This document shows, piece after piece, positions 1-10,845 of a DNA stretch of 64,000 nucleotides. The position numbers and the translations under genes were made by a program. The DNA lies in contig OV884009.1 in the NCBI GenBank assembly GCA_930367205.1, forward strand, positions 80,187,189-80,251,188, written 5' to 3'. A model generated the notes under the pieces. It was not told the origin of the DNA. It ran no database searches and saw only the letters and a program-made list of their open reading frames with translations. Positions within the stretch are counted from its first letter, which is position 1, and every line of letters begins with the position of its first letter. Origin of the DNA: Acanthosoma haemorrhoidale (taxonomy: Eukaryota > Arthropoda > Insecta > Hemiptera > Acanthosomatidae).

Positions 1-1728
1 ATTTGTAAAGAGGAAAGATAATTTGTCTATTTTCTTAGTATATAATTAATAATAATACTATGCGAAAAAGGCACCACTTTCAGATATCATTCTAATTGTT
101 CAGGTGTAAAATAATGAAATAATATTGTTTATACATGAATAAAGATATATCATTTCAATATAAAATATATATTTACGCATATTTTCGATTGTCTAAGGAG
201 AATGATTAAAAATCAACTCACAATTTCTTTTCTTTTATGATAATAATTACACCTAATTGACAACGACGGCTTCAAACCTAATGTATATTAAAATACTAAA
301 AATTAACTTATAAATTGAACAATTTGTAAAGTATTTATGCGTTGTAGAGATTATAGAATAAGAGAAAAATTAATATATATGACAACTAGAAGTTATTGGG
401 AATCAGTGTGTCAAGCTCTTTCATATATTTATATTATATTGTTTACTTTTAAGTAAACAATGCAATTTTTTTTTGTCACAGTTTAACCACTTGTTCAAAT
501 ATTAATGTTTGTTGATTTTTTTTTAATAATTTAAAAAAAAATGGATCACAGTATTGATATATATGACCTTGGATGGTTCAATAAAATTAAATCTGACGAA
601 ACATGTTTTTTTATAATTTTATTTTATAACTTGATATAATCCAATATTTGATGAAAAAATAAATAGTAAATATCAATATTTTTAAATCTCATTTAAATAC
701 CTCATAATTTCTTCCAGTTTATCAAGTTATATTTAAATCCACTTTTTTCTGTTTGTTATTTTTTTTTTTGGTGTCCATTTGTTCAAAATTACTTTGTGAT
801 CCAATGTAACGTTGCTTGTTTAAAAAATACGATGTAAATAATTTACATTCTATTAAGAAAATAGCTTTGATATTTATTTATTTTGGAAGACAGGCATCTG
901 ATAAATAGCTTCTTAAGTATTTACAAGCAATAAGGAATCAGATCAAAGCCCAAGTATTATAAAATAGATTATTTAGTGAGCATATTTACAGCTGTTATTG
1001 TTACATTGAATGTTAATTAATTAGAGTATTATACATTTAAAAGAAACCAATAGAAACTAACATAGCACCTGATAGTCTGGTTAATTATATCTACTCATTT
1101 TCCTCAAGCAATCGCAAATTCATAACTTCGACACTTCTTAAAGTGAAGAATATACAGGTTTTTATGTTATAAATATATTATTAGTAATCACAAGATTTTT
1201 AGTGGTATCACAGCCAATTTTTTTTATGTTTTATTATGGTAAACAGGTTTTTTGAATCATTACAGAACAAAGTTCCGAATAATCATAATTGCTACAAAAA
1301 TCATTTTTGAAAACACCTATAGCCTTAAAATTCATGAAAATGATAAAGAAAGAATGGTAAAAGATTATTACAATCAAATACATTCCCAAAATAAGATTAT
1401 AGAATGGAAAATCGTTTTAGATCAGAATTGAGTTATTAGTCAGTAAGTCATTAATAAAGCAACAATGTATCAATATTTAAAAATATGTGGCACAATCATT
1501 GTTTCAATTTCTTTTTTTTCCGCTGACGTATGAATATTTTCAATGTGAGATGTACAGCTTAAATAGAGCATAGAACTTGATATTATCTGGTTAATTAGTT
1601 TTAATATGACTAATGAGTTACATAGAAATTGTGTACATTTAATATAATGAAATCAAAATCTAATACTGATATTTAAAATTTCCAAAATTAAAAATTATTT
1701 GAACAAGTGGTTTGGAAATGTGACTTAC
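1..1728. other. AT-rich non-coding flank downstream of the transporter gene
   Basis: No reading frame of useful length, no RNA gene and no recognisable repeat was seen here. The DNA is very AT-rich with short A and T homopolymers. It lies 3' of the minus-strand transporter and may hold part of its 3' untranslated region if the proximal poly(A) signal is not used. Confidence 0.6.
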
Positions 1729-1734
1729 TTTATT
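1729..1734 (-). terminator. Candidate poly(A) signal AATAAA of the transporter gene
   Basis: TTTATT on the plus strand reads AATAAA on the minus strand and starts only 11 nt after the transporter stop codon. It is the first canonical signal downstream. In such AT-rich DNA it could be chance, and a more distal site may be used. Confidence 0.35.
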
Positions 1735-1744
1735 TTTTTCATTT

Positions 1745-4504
1745 TTAATTATAAAAATTAACATTCCTTGAATTCATTTCTGCTAAATCTTTCCCCTTAG
1801 TTTCTGGTACAAAACAAATTATGAAACACAGACTCCCGATAGAAACAGCAGAATAAAACCAAAAAGCGCCATGAAGACCAAATATTTCTTGAAAATCTAC
1901 AAAAGTTTTAACACCTACAAAAGCACATGCATAACTAAACGATGTTGCTAATGCACTTCCTAGGCCTCGGTATTCCAATGGAAAAAGTTCTCCAATTAAT
2001 AACCATGAAATGGGACTAATACCCATTGAAAATGCTACAGTAAAAACTAATACACAAAGTAGAGGAATCCAGTCATACTGGGCTACTACTAAGCCCCTGC
2101 TCCTATGAATATTTTCATAATATACAAAAGATCCAAATCCAGCTAATGCCATAGACATAAACACACTGCTAGCAATAAGCAACGGCAGCCTACCAACTGT
2201 GTCAATCAATAATCCAGATAATAATGACGATAATAATTGAACAAATGCAACTGCAACTGCCCCATTATGAGGATCCATGGCACTAAATGTTTTTTTGAAA
2301 ATAGATACAGCATAAAAATTAAAAGCATTTGCCCCAGAAAACCTCTGAAACATCATTAAACCACAGGTTACTAGTATTGGGTTTAAAATAGTAATGACAG
2401 CATGTCTATTAGGATTACGAAATCTATCAGAATGAGCAGCAAGTACATTATTTCTTATTGTCAAAAGTTCTTTTCCAACGTCTGCATGTGGTCCACGAAA
2501 CCACTGTAAGGATCTGGCTGCTTCTTGCTCCTTACCAACTAACACTAAATAGCTTGGTGTTTCAGGCATGTAGGCAACACTTATAAAAAAAATTAAAGGA
2601 GCACAGCCAATAACCATGGCTAATTCTCGCCAATCAAGATAAGCTCCAACTGCAAAGCTTATTAAAACTCCAACATGGCCAAATATCTTGAGCACAGCAC
2701 TTAAACAACCTCTGATGTCAGGAACAGCTATCTCACTGATGTAAACCTGCAAAGTAAAGTACTATTAAGTTAAAAATAATAAATATCTGAAATATTACTG
2801 GATTTATAACTGAACAGAGTTTGACTGCTGATTTATTATTGATAATTGATAATTTCATGTTTTAGAATACAGGATATAATAGAATTCGTCTTGTGAAAAA
2901 AGCTTTTGTCATAATTATAAATGCAGTTGTTCGTACATATACTGATAACTACTAAACCAATATTATATAAATAATTAAAGTAATAAAAAAATATTATATT
3001 ATATTTAGTGCCTACTATTAATTTTATTTTAATTGGCATCAGTTTTCTCCTTTTTTATATCATATTTATTAACAGTATAGAAAATCCTGTGCAATATACA
3101 AAAATCATATATTTATTAATAGTCAATCATTCGTAATAAATTCCAAAATCTTTTCTTTAGTACCAATTCATGCCAATTTACTGATAATTTTAGATGTAAA
3201 TGTTAAAGCTACATAAATATGTTTTTAATATTGGCTTCTTCAAGGTTTTTTTTTATTAAGGAGTTTTTGTTTCTTTTTGTTGTTTATTATTTTGTCAACT
3301 ATACATTATGAGAGTTACGTTCGACACACAATTGATTTATCAAGTCTGTAAACTGTTTGCAAGTTATAATTAAAGGGATGTGAAAAAAGAAAATGCTCTA
3401 ACATTGTATAACATTATACTAATTAATTTTAATAGTTTTATCAATTATAAATATGAACAAATACCAGAAAAATGTTCAATCCTTGTTTTACAATGCAGCT
3501 TTTACACTATGAAAATTTAATGATTGGTTTGGGTAAGTTTTATAGTTATAGGTTTTAGATTCACTTCATAAAACTGTAATGTTACTTTTATTTATTAAAA
3601 ACTTTATTTTTTTAAATAATAAAGCTTTATTGTAATAACAATAAATACAATTAAAAAGAAATTTTAATGCTTTAGTTGCGCAATATCAATACATTAGTAC
3701 TTGTGCTTAAAGCCATATGCAGCATTATCAATATGCCCAGCAGCCAAAAAAATCATATGTATGTATCATATGAAAAATTTAATTTATGCAAAAAATCAAT
3801 TTAATATTGTAAGTCCACAATAATAATATAACCTAATGCTGATGATACAAATAATATTACATGATACAGCCTCTATTACAGGTCTATGTTTACAATGAAA
3901 CAAAGTTGTAATTATAGTTTTTATAAGAAGTAGGACAAAAAAAATAGATGGTAATATTTTGCATAGAAATACCTGGGTAACCATAAGGATAATGGCACAA
4001 CAGAAGCCTCCAATAAAACCGGTTGCAAACATCATTTCTATATTCTTGGCAAATACAGTCACTAGCCATGAAGCTGAAAATGGAATGGAAGTGATAAGTA
4101 AAACTTTTCGTCGGCCAAATTTCATAGCAATCCCACCAAACATTCCTCCGAAAAGAGCTCCAAGCAGTGATAAGCTTGCTACCCAGGATGCTTGTTGTTG
4201 GTTAATTGTTAACGTGTTGGTGAAGTTTCCAGTGTAAATAGCAAACTGTTGTTTTTCTTGGAGGGAAGCAATTGCAGGTGAACTGTAACCTTTACCTAAT
4301 CCTGCTGCAAGGGGTCCCAAAGCTAAAGCTAAAGCAGCAAGCACCTAAAGGATAATATTTTTCATGTTACTACTACTTATCCTTATATATAGCTGTGAAT
4401 TATAATAAAATATTTCAGATAATTAAAATATAAACCTGAGAAAAATAGTGCGGCCTTGTGGTGGAAGCCAATATTACAGTTCTTCTCTCACTTCCATTTA
4501 CCAT
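1745..4504 (-). CDS. Facilitated trehalose transporter Tret1-like (MFS sugar transporter), three coding exons
   Basis: Coding exons on the minus strand are 4504-4436 (23 codons from ATG), 4344-3973 (124 codons) and 2746-1745 (333 codons plus TAA). They give 480 residues, the usual length for this family. Donor and acceptor sites are GT/AG and both junctions are phase 0 (CAG|GTTTAT to TTTAG|GTGCTT; ACCCAG|GTATTT to TTGCAG|GTTTAC). Sugar-transporter signatures lie in the expected order: FGRRK (about 99-103) in loop 2-3, PETPSY (208-213) after TM6, QRFSGAN (281-287) in TM7, DTVGR (329-333) in loop 8-9, PISWLLIGELFP with following RG (392-408) in TM10, and PETKG (461-465) at the C-terminus. Family members move trehalose or hexoses across the plasma membrane by facilitated diffusion; the substrate here is inferred. 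The loop 8-9 motif is GRLP, lacking the second basic residue. Family assignment is firm; ortholog identity is not. Confidence 0.9.
2747..3972 (-). other. Intron 2 of the transporter gene
   Basis: The intron runs from GT at 3972-3971 to AG at 2748-2747. It is AT-rich with no repeat I recognise. Short open stretches inside it (for example 2836-3039) have low-complexity composition and are not credible genes. Confidence 0.8.
4345..4435 (-). other. Intron 1 of the transporter coding region (91 bp)
   Basis: The intron is bounded by CTCAG|GTTTAT at 4436/4435 and TTTAG|GTGCTT at 4345/4344. The first codon after the intron is GTG (Val), which continues the frame and is not a start. The true ATG is in the upstream exon at 4504-4502. 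Confidence 0.8.
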
Positions 4505-4516
4505 AACTTCTGCCTG
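4505..4516 (-). other. Upstream splice acceptor / 5' UTR edge of the transporter
   Basis: On the minus strand the sequence reads TGTACAG|GCAGAAGTT just before the ATG at 4504. This suggests that the first coding exon carries only about 9 nt of 5' UTR and that non-coding exon(s) and the promoter lie further right. I could not identify them. Confidence 0.45.
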
Positions 4517-4859
4517 TACAACATCATTTTTTATTAGTGTTAATCATTATTAAAATTATTATTCATTAATTGTTAAATTTATTTTTGCGTGGAACAATAT
4601 TTATCTCATAAATAAAGTAGGAAAAGAATTTTGAGTGGGTTTGGGTAAGTGGCTGTGCACTGCAATGTCTTCTATACCAGTAGAGATATTCCCACTAAAG
4701 TCGGCACTGATATAGTTAAACAGCTTATGAAAACATGGGGGGGAGGAGAAAGTTTTGCACCCTCAACAATGTACCACACCATTATTTTCCATTGCATATT
4801 TGATAGTTCACTTCCTTCCCAATTCTAACCCCATTACTCACCTCATTTTTCTTTTTTCA

Positions 4860-4950
4860 TTTATCTGCTATCCAGCAGTGATGTGGCTGCTGGAGCAGTA
4901 CAGTACCCCGTGCACAATTAGGACAGATTGTAATTTTTTATAAAATAAGG
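4860..4950 (+). repeat. Decayed LINE family B-like 3' tail
   Basis: The segment has CTGCTATCCAGCAG, GATGTGGCTGCTGGAGCA and ends GGACAGATTGTAATTTT. The same order occurs at the end of the relic at 48600-49115 (CAGCAATGTGGCTGCAGGAG, then GGCAGATTGTAA). It is best read as the end of a diverged family B subfamily copy. No target-site duplication was found. Confidence 0.4.
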
Positions 4951-5339
4951 AATTTTTTGAAAAAAAAAAAACGTTTTCGCTTAAACTCCTTCTCAACAAT
5001 CCTTTCACTTTTTTTTTTAACAGGGACTTACTCTGCTATATTTAGAGTTCCAGTCTCTCATCTTATTCATAGATCCTATCCTATATCCTAACATTCTATC
5101 ACACCTACACACAATGCCTTTTTGACAACTTTTGTCAGTTCTCCCTTGATAATTATTACATCATTGCAGCATCTGAATCCTGGCCCAAACCGTGTATCTT
5201 CTCTTCAGCTGTCAAAATACCCAATGTTATTTTCTCCATCACGGTCGGCGACACTATTTTCAAATCCCTATTTCTGTCTCTCCCTTTCACCAGATTATCC
5301 ACACATTGAATACCGGTCTGTCGAGGTTTCTTGTCTATC

Positions 5340-6184
5340 TGAGAGTTACGATGGAGAGGTTGGAACGTGCAGAACAGATTGATCACTTTCCTATTCCATA
5401 TCAGTTCCATTTGGATCTTCGAACCAATGACAACTTTGCTGGTATGCCTTATGGTATAACCCTGAACTACCAGTACCATCTCCACCGTCAAGTTTGGAAG
5501 ATATATCTGAGTCAGAGGACGAAGATGTAGTACCCACCCAGGAGGAATCTGACTAGGATTTTGAGATTGATGACGGGCACCAACGTTTTTGCTCAATGAC
5601 CTAGTGAGAGATTTAGGCCTTTAAAAAAATGCGGCTGAATTGTTTGGGCCAAGAGTCAAAAATGGAATCAAGTTGTCTCCAGGAACAACATTTGAAGCCT
5701 CAAGCCTTCACCGTTGATTTGTGAAAAAACTGTACGTGGTGGGAAAAACGAAGTTAATTTTCGAATTCAGGATGCCAAAAAACCCAAGTTTTAACAGAAA
5801 AATCCCATACAGCTGTTCAATTTAGCATTCCTTTGATACTTTTTACCCACATTTTTCTTTTCAAATACTATTTTTATCCGTCTACCATCTTTTCATATTA
5901 CTTTCCTTTCTTCTACTGATGATATTTTTCCAACCACAACATTGAATAACTTAAACCAAATTTTGAATCAGTCAACTGGAACTGCAATTTCTTCTAATTC
6001 TACTGGCTCAAAGGTTATTTTTAAACTTTTGTGGATACCTATTTTGTTTATATTTCCAAAAACTAAATTAATGACAATAGCTAATGCTTTATTGTGCAGA
6101 AGATGCAGAAATAGATGCCTATCCATGGGATTTCTTCCGGTGATACGGACTGAAAATATTGAAGAGTCCCAGGTTTTATTGTGA
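5340..6184 (+). pseudogene. Degraded piggyBac-like transposase, N-terminal region
   Basis: A plus-strand trace starts with an ATG-led frame (about 5350) and shifts into an acidic, Pro/Ser-rich stretch with SLEDISESEDEDV (about 5490-5530). After a stop-rich interval an open frame at 5942-6184 carries NNLNQILNQSTG, KLLWIPILF and a downstream NRCLSMGFLP...ENIEES run. This resembles the piggyBac order of an acidic N-terminus, an L-x-x-I-x-x-x-TN region, a hydrophobic FLG-like segment and NRFL-like followed by DNE-like text. Several frameshifts and stops are present and no terminal repeats were found. This is a weak similarity judged from memory of the family; it could be chance. Confidence 0.4.
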
Positions 6185-6700
6185 CTTAGTTTGTTGCGTC
6201 AATTATAAAATTAAGCAAACAGATTCTTATCTTTGAAAAGTTTATTTCATTACACAGTTTCAGTGTCGAATGAGACTTTGATTTGATTCAGTAATCTGAG
6301 TAATTATTAAAACAAATAATGAACATTGTATAAATTATGATAATTACCCTTTTTAAAAAGTTCTGATCATCGACCCAGATTACAACGGCCAACATGACGC
6401 TATTTCGACTGGAGTTTCCAATTTTATTAAATATATATAGTGTTTCTACGTTATATTGCCGTTTTCACTATGGTTTGAAATAGGACATAGCCTATTTAAA
6501 AAATAAAAATTTCAGGGTTGATGATTAATTAGTTTTTTACATACTTCGTTATCCCCCAAACAAAAAAAAATAAGTAAATAAAATAAAAAATCTATTTTAC
6601 CTTAGCCTTTATTGGGTCACCCATAGCGTCAGTTATAATGTTGAATTTTCATTACAAAATTCTTCTATTGTTCCCATCCTGAAAACATAATAGTAGTTAT

Positions 6701-6766
6701 CTTAATTACTTATTGCCTTATAAAAGGCAGATTGTAATTTTAGCACAATAAAGGATTATATATATC
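6701..6766 (+). mobile_element. 66-bp family B LINE tail insertion with 12-bp target-site duplication
   Basis: The insert holds only the element's last bases: CTTAATTACTTATTGCC, the hairpin, GGCAGATTGTAATTTTAG and CACAATAAAGGA with a TA-rich tail. It is flanked by exact direct repeats AATAGTAGTTAT at 6689-6700 and 6767-6778. This is an extreme 5' truncation made by target-primed reverse transcription. Confidence 0.85.
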
Positions 6767-6778
6767 AATAGTAGTTAT

Positions 6779-7422
6779 AACATGCTTACATTAATAATAT
6801 GAATGAAACCTTGATTGATGTCTGATTTTTGTTTTTGAGATCATGAAACATTTACAAGTTTAAAATCTTAACAAATTTAAACAACATCAAATAACAGAAT
6901 GGCTTATATTTAATTATGTTCAGCTTTGTTTCTGTTTTCTTAATAGAGCTCTAAATTAAATAAACTAGTGGATCCAACGATGGATAACCTTGCCCTTTTT
7001 TTTTCAATTTGTCATAGACTAATTTAATTTATTTTTCTACAGAACATTTTTTTGAATCTAATCTTAATAACATTTAATATGTCTTAAATTTATTAATAAT
7101 TAAATGTGAACATGCGCGTAAATGGCAAGGAGTATCCAGGTCCGTGGATTTTCTAATATTGATCGACTGGATGTGAGAAATCTACTCCGTATTTTCGATT
7201 AAAGGTATCTGCTTGGTTTTATCTATAAAAAATAAAAAATACCGATTAAAATTAGTTTGATGAGCGAACGGAGAAATTTTCATTGTTGGCTTTAAAAATT
7301 TTATTTTTATGAATATTGTCTTGTCATCACGAGTGGGGGTTACCCTGGTTACCCTAGCCCTGGTGACAAGTGAGGGTTGTTTGAGTTTATAACCTGGACA
7401 ATCGTTTCATGACGGCTTTACT
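6779..7422. other. Non-coding AT-rich spacer
   Basis: No gene is recognisable. Around 7327-7374 there is a short GC-richer stretch with TTACCCTGGTTACCCTAG and flanking CTTGTCA/TGACAAG arms, but no feature can be assigned to it. Confidence 0.5.
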
Positions 7423-7866
7423 ATCTGACTCCATTTTTTGATAGGTATGTGCCCCGACAGTGCACAATGTTCAGAAGAAGAGGTACAGGGTAGGTTATGT
7501 GGTCTTGGAATGACCACGAACTCACACTCGGTATCTGAGGGTAGGCGAAAACCGTCCGGATCACAAAGGCGAGTTTGAACCGGAGAGAGGCAGACTGGAT
7601 TACCGCAGGAGGTCTGCTAGAAAATTTTGCAGGGACACGGCAACCGTCGTCCGCGAGGGAGAGGTCTCTCCCAAGGAGGTGCTAGATTTAGCGAGACGAA
7701 GGCAGAGATTCCCACTGGGATGGCGTGGGGCCTGACGACGTCGGACTAAAACATAGTGAGGTTAGGAGAGAGAGATGTAGAGGTTTTTCATAAAGAAGCA
7801 GCCAGGTTTTCAGAGTTTCAAGCAGGGTAGCCACGCCAGTGAGTAGTTGCCAGGAGAGAATGATTT

Positions 7867-7867
<1 letters not shown>
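7423..7867 (-). repeat. Repeat family R1, copy 1 (minus orientation)
   Basis: The reverse complement aligns over its whole length with 35302-35772. Both copies share TATGTTTTAGTCCG, CTTGGGAGAGACCTCTCCCT, CGTGGTCATTCCAAGACC, GTGCACTGTCGGGGCACA and end with ATGGAGTCAGAT. The nature of the family is unknown; it could be the leader and first codons of a retroelement or a duplicated transcribed region. LINE A1 is inserted at its left-of-poly-T edge, so this copy is older than A1. Confidence 0.7.

Positions 7868-7868
<1 letters not shown>

Positions 7869-7952
<84 letters not shown>
7869..7952 (+). repeat. 84-nt poly-T (poly-A tail of LINE A1)
   Basis: An uninterrupted run of T abuts the element's 3' UTR (CCTCAAAACCTCAAC). 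It marks the 3' end of the minus-strand element. The exact length may be uncertain from sequencing. Confidence 0.9.
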
Positions 7953-8217
7953 CCTCAAAACCTCAACAAAACAATACAATGTACAAAAAAGAAAAATAAC
8001 AAAATATTTGGATTACATGTTTCTCCTCTTTCTGCATTTACATGCATTTGGCGGAGTGCCTAAATATAATAAATTTTTATTGTCGTTAATAGTTCATTGT
8101 TCTTATACAACACTAGGTGATGAGGCTCACCTTCTATTTTTCACCGACACCAACACTAAACACTAGGAACAAAACAAAACAAACTAAACAAACTAAATCT
8201 CTACCTAGAACCTAGGA

Positions 8218-10845
8218 CTAGAGTGTTCCAGCCGCGACAGCGTCCTGCCATCGTTGGGGGAACGGAGCGGGGGCTATAGTGTTAAACACCGGGTTCGTTA
8301 GATACTGTAATGAGTCGAAAAATTTGATATGTCTACGCTGGATGAATTCATCCACCGTAGGCAGCTCAAATATCTCATGCAGCTCACTGTTTCTTCGCTG
8401 CTCGAATGAAGTACCTCTGACTACTTTCATCAGTATACCGTTTTGGAATTGTTGGAGTTTCTTAGCTGTCGTATACGTCAGATAACGAAATAGCGGAGCA
8501 CCATACAGCAGAGTAGGCCTTAGTATGCTCTTGTATATCAATAGTTTGAGACGCAGTGATAGATTGGGGGAAGTTAATAAGTGCGTAAGCCGGTAAGACT
8601 TCATGCGTGTATGCTTCAACTTCTTCGCAAAATGGTTACTAAAATGGAGGTGTCTGTCCATTTTAACTCCCAGATATACTAGGTTGTTGGCTGGTGAATT
8701 TTTCTCTGTTCCTACTATGTAACTAGTAGGGAGCGGGCTTTTTCCCTTTTGAAAAGAGAAAATTACACAGTCAGTCTTACCCGCGTTTACAGAGATATTG
8801 AGTTTCCCTAATCTCTCACTGATCTGGTTACAGGCTGCTTCAGCCTGCCTTAGAGCTACCTTGGCACTCATGCTGCTGCTGTACACCGCTATGTCATCTG
8901 CGAAAGCAGTAACTGTGGTATTTTTGTACCGGGCTCCGACAATCTCAGACGTGTATACGTTGAATAGTACAGGGGATAAGACGGCTCCTTGGGGTACTCC
9001 ACAGGTCAGTGGCACAGCTTCGGAGAAGCTATCGCCCACTCTCACCCGCAGCGATCTGTTTTTCAGGAAGCTAGCCAGAATTGAATACAGTTGTTCCGGG
9101 CATTCCCGGTCGCAGAGCATTTGACACAGTGTCCCGTGAGACACCGAGTCGAATGCTTGGGTGCAATCAATGGAAATCATAGCCGTGGCTATGTTTCTAT
9201 TCATGTTATGGCTAACTTCTGACTGCACCTTCAGAAGGGGGTGCTCTGCGCTCATACTGGATTGGAATCCAGTCTGCTCTGGCGGAATGATGTCATTTTC
9301 CGAGCAGTAATCTTTAAGATAATTCAAAAGGATTTTCTCAAAGATTTTCCCCATTTGTGGTAGCAGACTGATCGGGCGGTAGTGGGCTGGGTGATCTCCA
9401 CTCTTGGCTGGCTTCAGTAATGGGAACAAGATGGCTTGTTTCCATGTATCAGGAAAGTACCGCAATCTTATACAAGAGTTGTATAAGTTTGCTAGTTGTA
9501 CTATCCCTCTCCTCGGCATTTGTTTGAGCAGCACTGTTTGTATCCCGTCGTGCCCTGGTGCTCGGTTTCCCTGACACCGGCGAAGAATCGCTTTGAGCTG
9601 CTTCGGTGATACAAACATGTGGTTCTGTTCAGCATCTACCGGAGGAGGCATGTGGTAGTATCCCGTCCTAGCCGTAATATCCCTAGCGTAATGGTCGGCC
9701 AGTTTTGTTGCCTGTTGCTCAGCAGTCAGAACATTGTCGCCTTCGTGAAGACGGACAGTCGCTGTCTTGCCTTTTGTAGTCTTCAACAGCTTCCAAAACT
9801 TTCTGTGATCTCCGTGAGTGCTACGAAGTCTCTCATGCCACTGCGCTGTTTTCCAGAGTTTCATCAAGCCCCGGATCTGCGTTGTGAGAGAATTCACAAC
9901 GACCTTGGCTTGCTGATCTCTCGTCCTGTACCATCTATTCTTCCAAGGATGGCGCAAGGCAATCATTTTAAGAATGTGGTCTGGAGGTGGTCGCAGAGAC
10001 GGTGGCATGGGAGTGTACTTCGGGATCGCAGTGTTTGCTGCGTCTATGATCACATCAGTTATGCAAGATAGTTGAAGATCTACTTCCTCTTTCGTGCGGA
10101 GAACTGGCACCGTATGCAGGTTATGGTAAATCTGCGACCGGTACAGATCCCAGTCGGCACGACGGTAGTCGTATCTCGTGGGGCGAGGGGTCGCCACTTT
10201 ACCATCCACTGCATACAGTACTGGCCTGTGGTCAGAGGTAATGAAGTCAAGGGCGATGCAACTAGTGATACGGTGGGGTTGTTTTGTCAGTAGTAAGTCA
10301 ATCGTCGAGGTAGCTTGTGGGTTACCTCTATGTCGAAAAGTCGAAAAGTCTGGGGGTGAACGACCGTAAACGGCGTTCTCAACAGGAGTCTCCCAGCCTT
10401 GTTTGTTACGGTGTTATACCACATGGTATGTTTTGCGTTGAGATCTCCCACCACCCAGTGGTTAGATCTCTGCTCACATGCGTGTAGCAAGGCTGAGTAC
10501 TGCTGCAGAGACGCGTACGGTCTTCTGTATAGGGCGGTAAGGTAAATAAATGGGTCTCCCCAAATTTACCTTAACTGTCAAGTGGTGAAGCTTGGGATCA
10601 GTTGTAGTCAGTGGTGAAGCCACTTTCTTCCAATTGATACCTAGGCGTATAGCAATTAAAACGCCTCCGTAACCGTTAACCCTTTCAATGGCAGTTGAAT
10701 AACCTTTAATGTGGAACGATTGTGCAGATACCCTAGTGTCTGTCAAAACTACATCTGGTCGGTAGAGCGCTAGCAGCACGACTACCTCATCTATTTTGGT
10801 CAGGAGACCATCAACGTTAAAATTTAAAACTTGGTAATCTACCAT
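8218..10845 (-). pseudogene. LINE A1 ORF2: AP-like endonuclease plus reverse transcriptase, frameshifted
   Basis: The frame starts at ATG 10845-10843, overlapping the ORF1 stop. The endonuclease part shows a degenerate NFNVDG start, VVLTDTR where the family normally has an ET dyad (Glu replaced by Asp), GDLNAKH (about 10435) and TSDHRPV (about 10220). A one-base shift near 10540 and an 8-bp tandem duplication at 10334-10349 break it. From about 10320 to the stop at 8218 the frame is open. RT motifs are HYRPISLLP, a motif A with SIDCTQAFDSV, PQGAVLSPVLFN, the catalytic FADD in AFADDIAVYSS, and YLGVKMDRHLHF. The protein would nick target DNA and copy its own RNA (target-primed reverse transcription). 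The RT looks catalytically complete; the polyprotein is broken. Confidence 0.85.
10334..10349 (+). repeat. 8-bp tandem duplication (CGAAAAGT x2) that frameshifts ORF2
   Basis: Two adjacent copies of CGAAAAGT lie at 10334-10341 and 10342-10349. With one copy the two flanking reading frames of the endonuclease domain are continuous, so the duplication explains the frame change between the GDLNAKH part and the SDH part. Confidence 0.75.

Noticed and set aside
2836..3039. 67-codon minus-strand frame inside transporter intron 2
   Set aside because: Low-complexity Asn/Ile/Tyr translation, lies entirely in the intron, no domain.
3959..4237. 92-codon plus-strand frame over transporter exon 2
   Set aside because: It is the antisense shadow of the sugar-transporter coding exon.
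5156..5596. 146-codon minus-strand frame
   Set aside because: No recognisable domain; it opposes the more plausible plus-strand transposase relic.
8798..9124. Plus-strand frames over LINE A1 ORF2 (also 8279-8485, 9619-10071)
   Set aside because: Shadows of the open RT frame on the minus strand.
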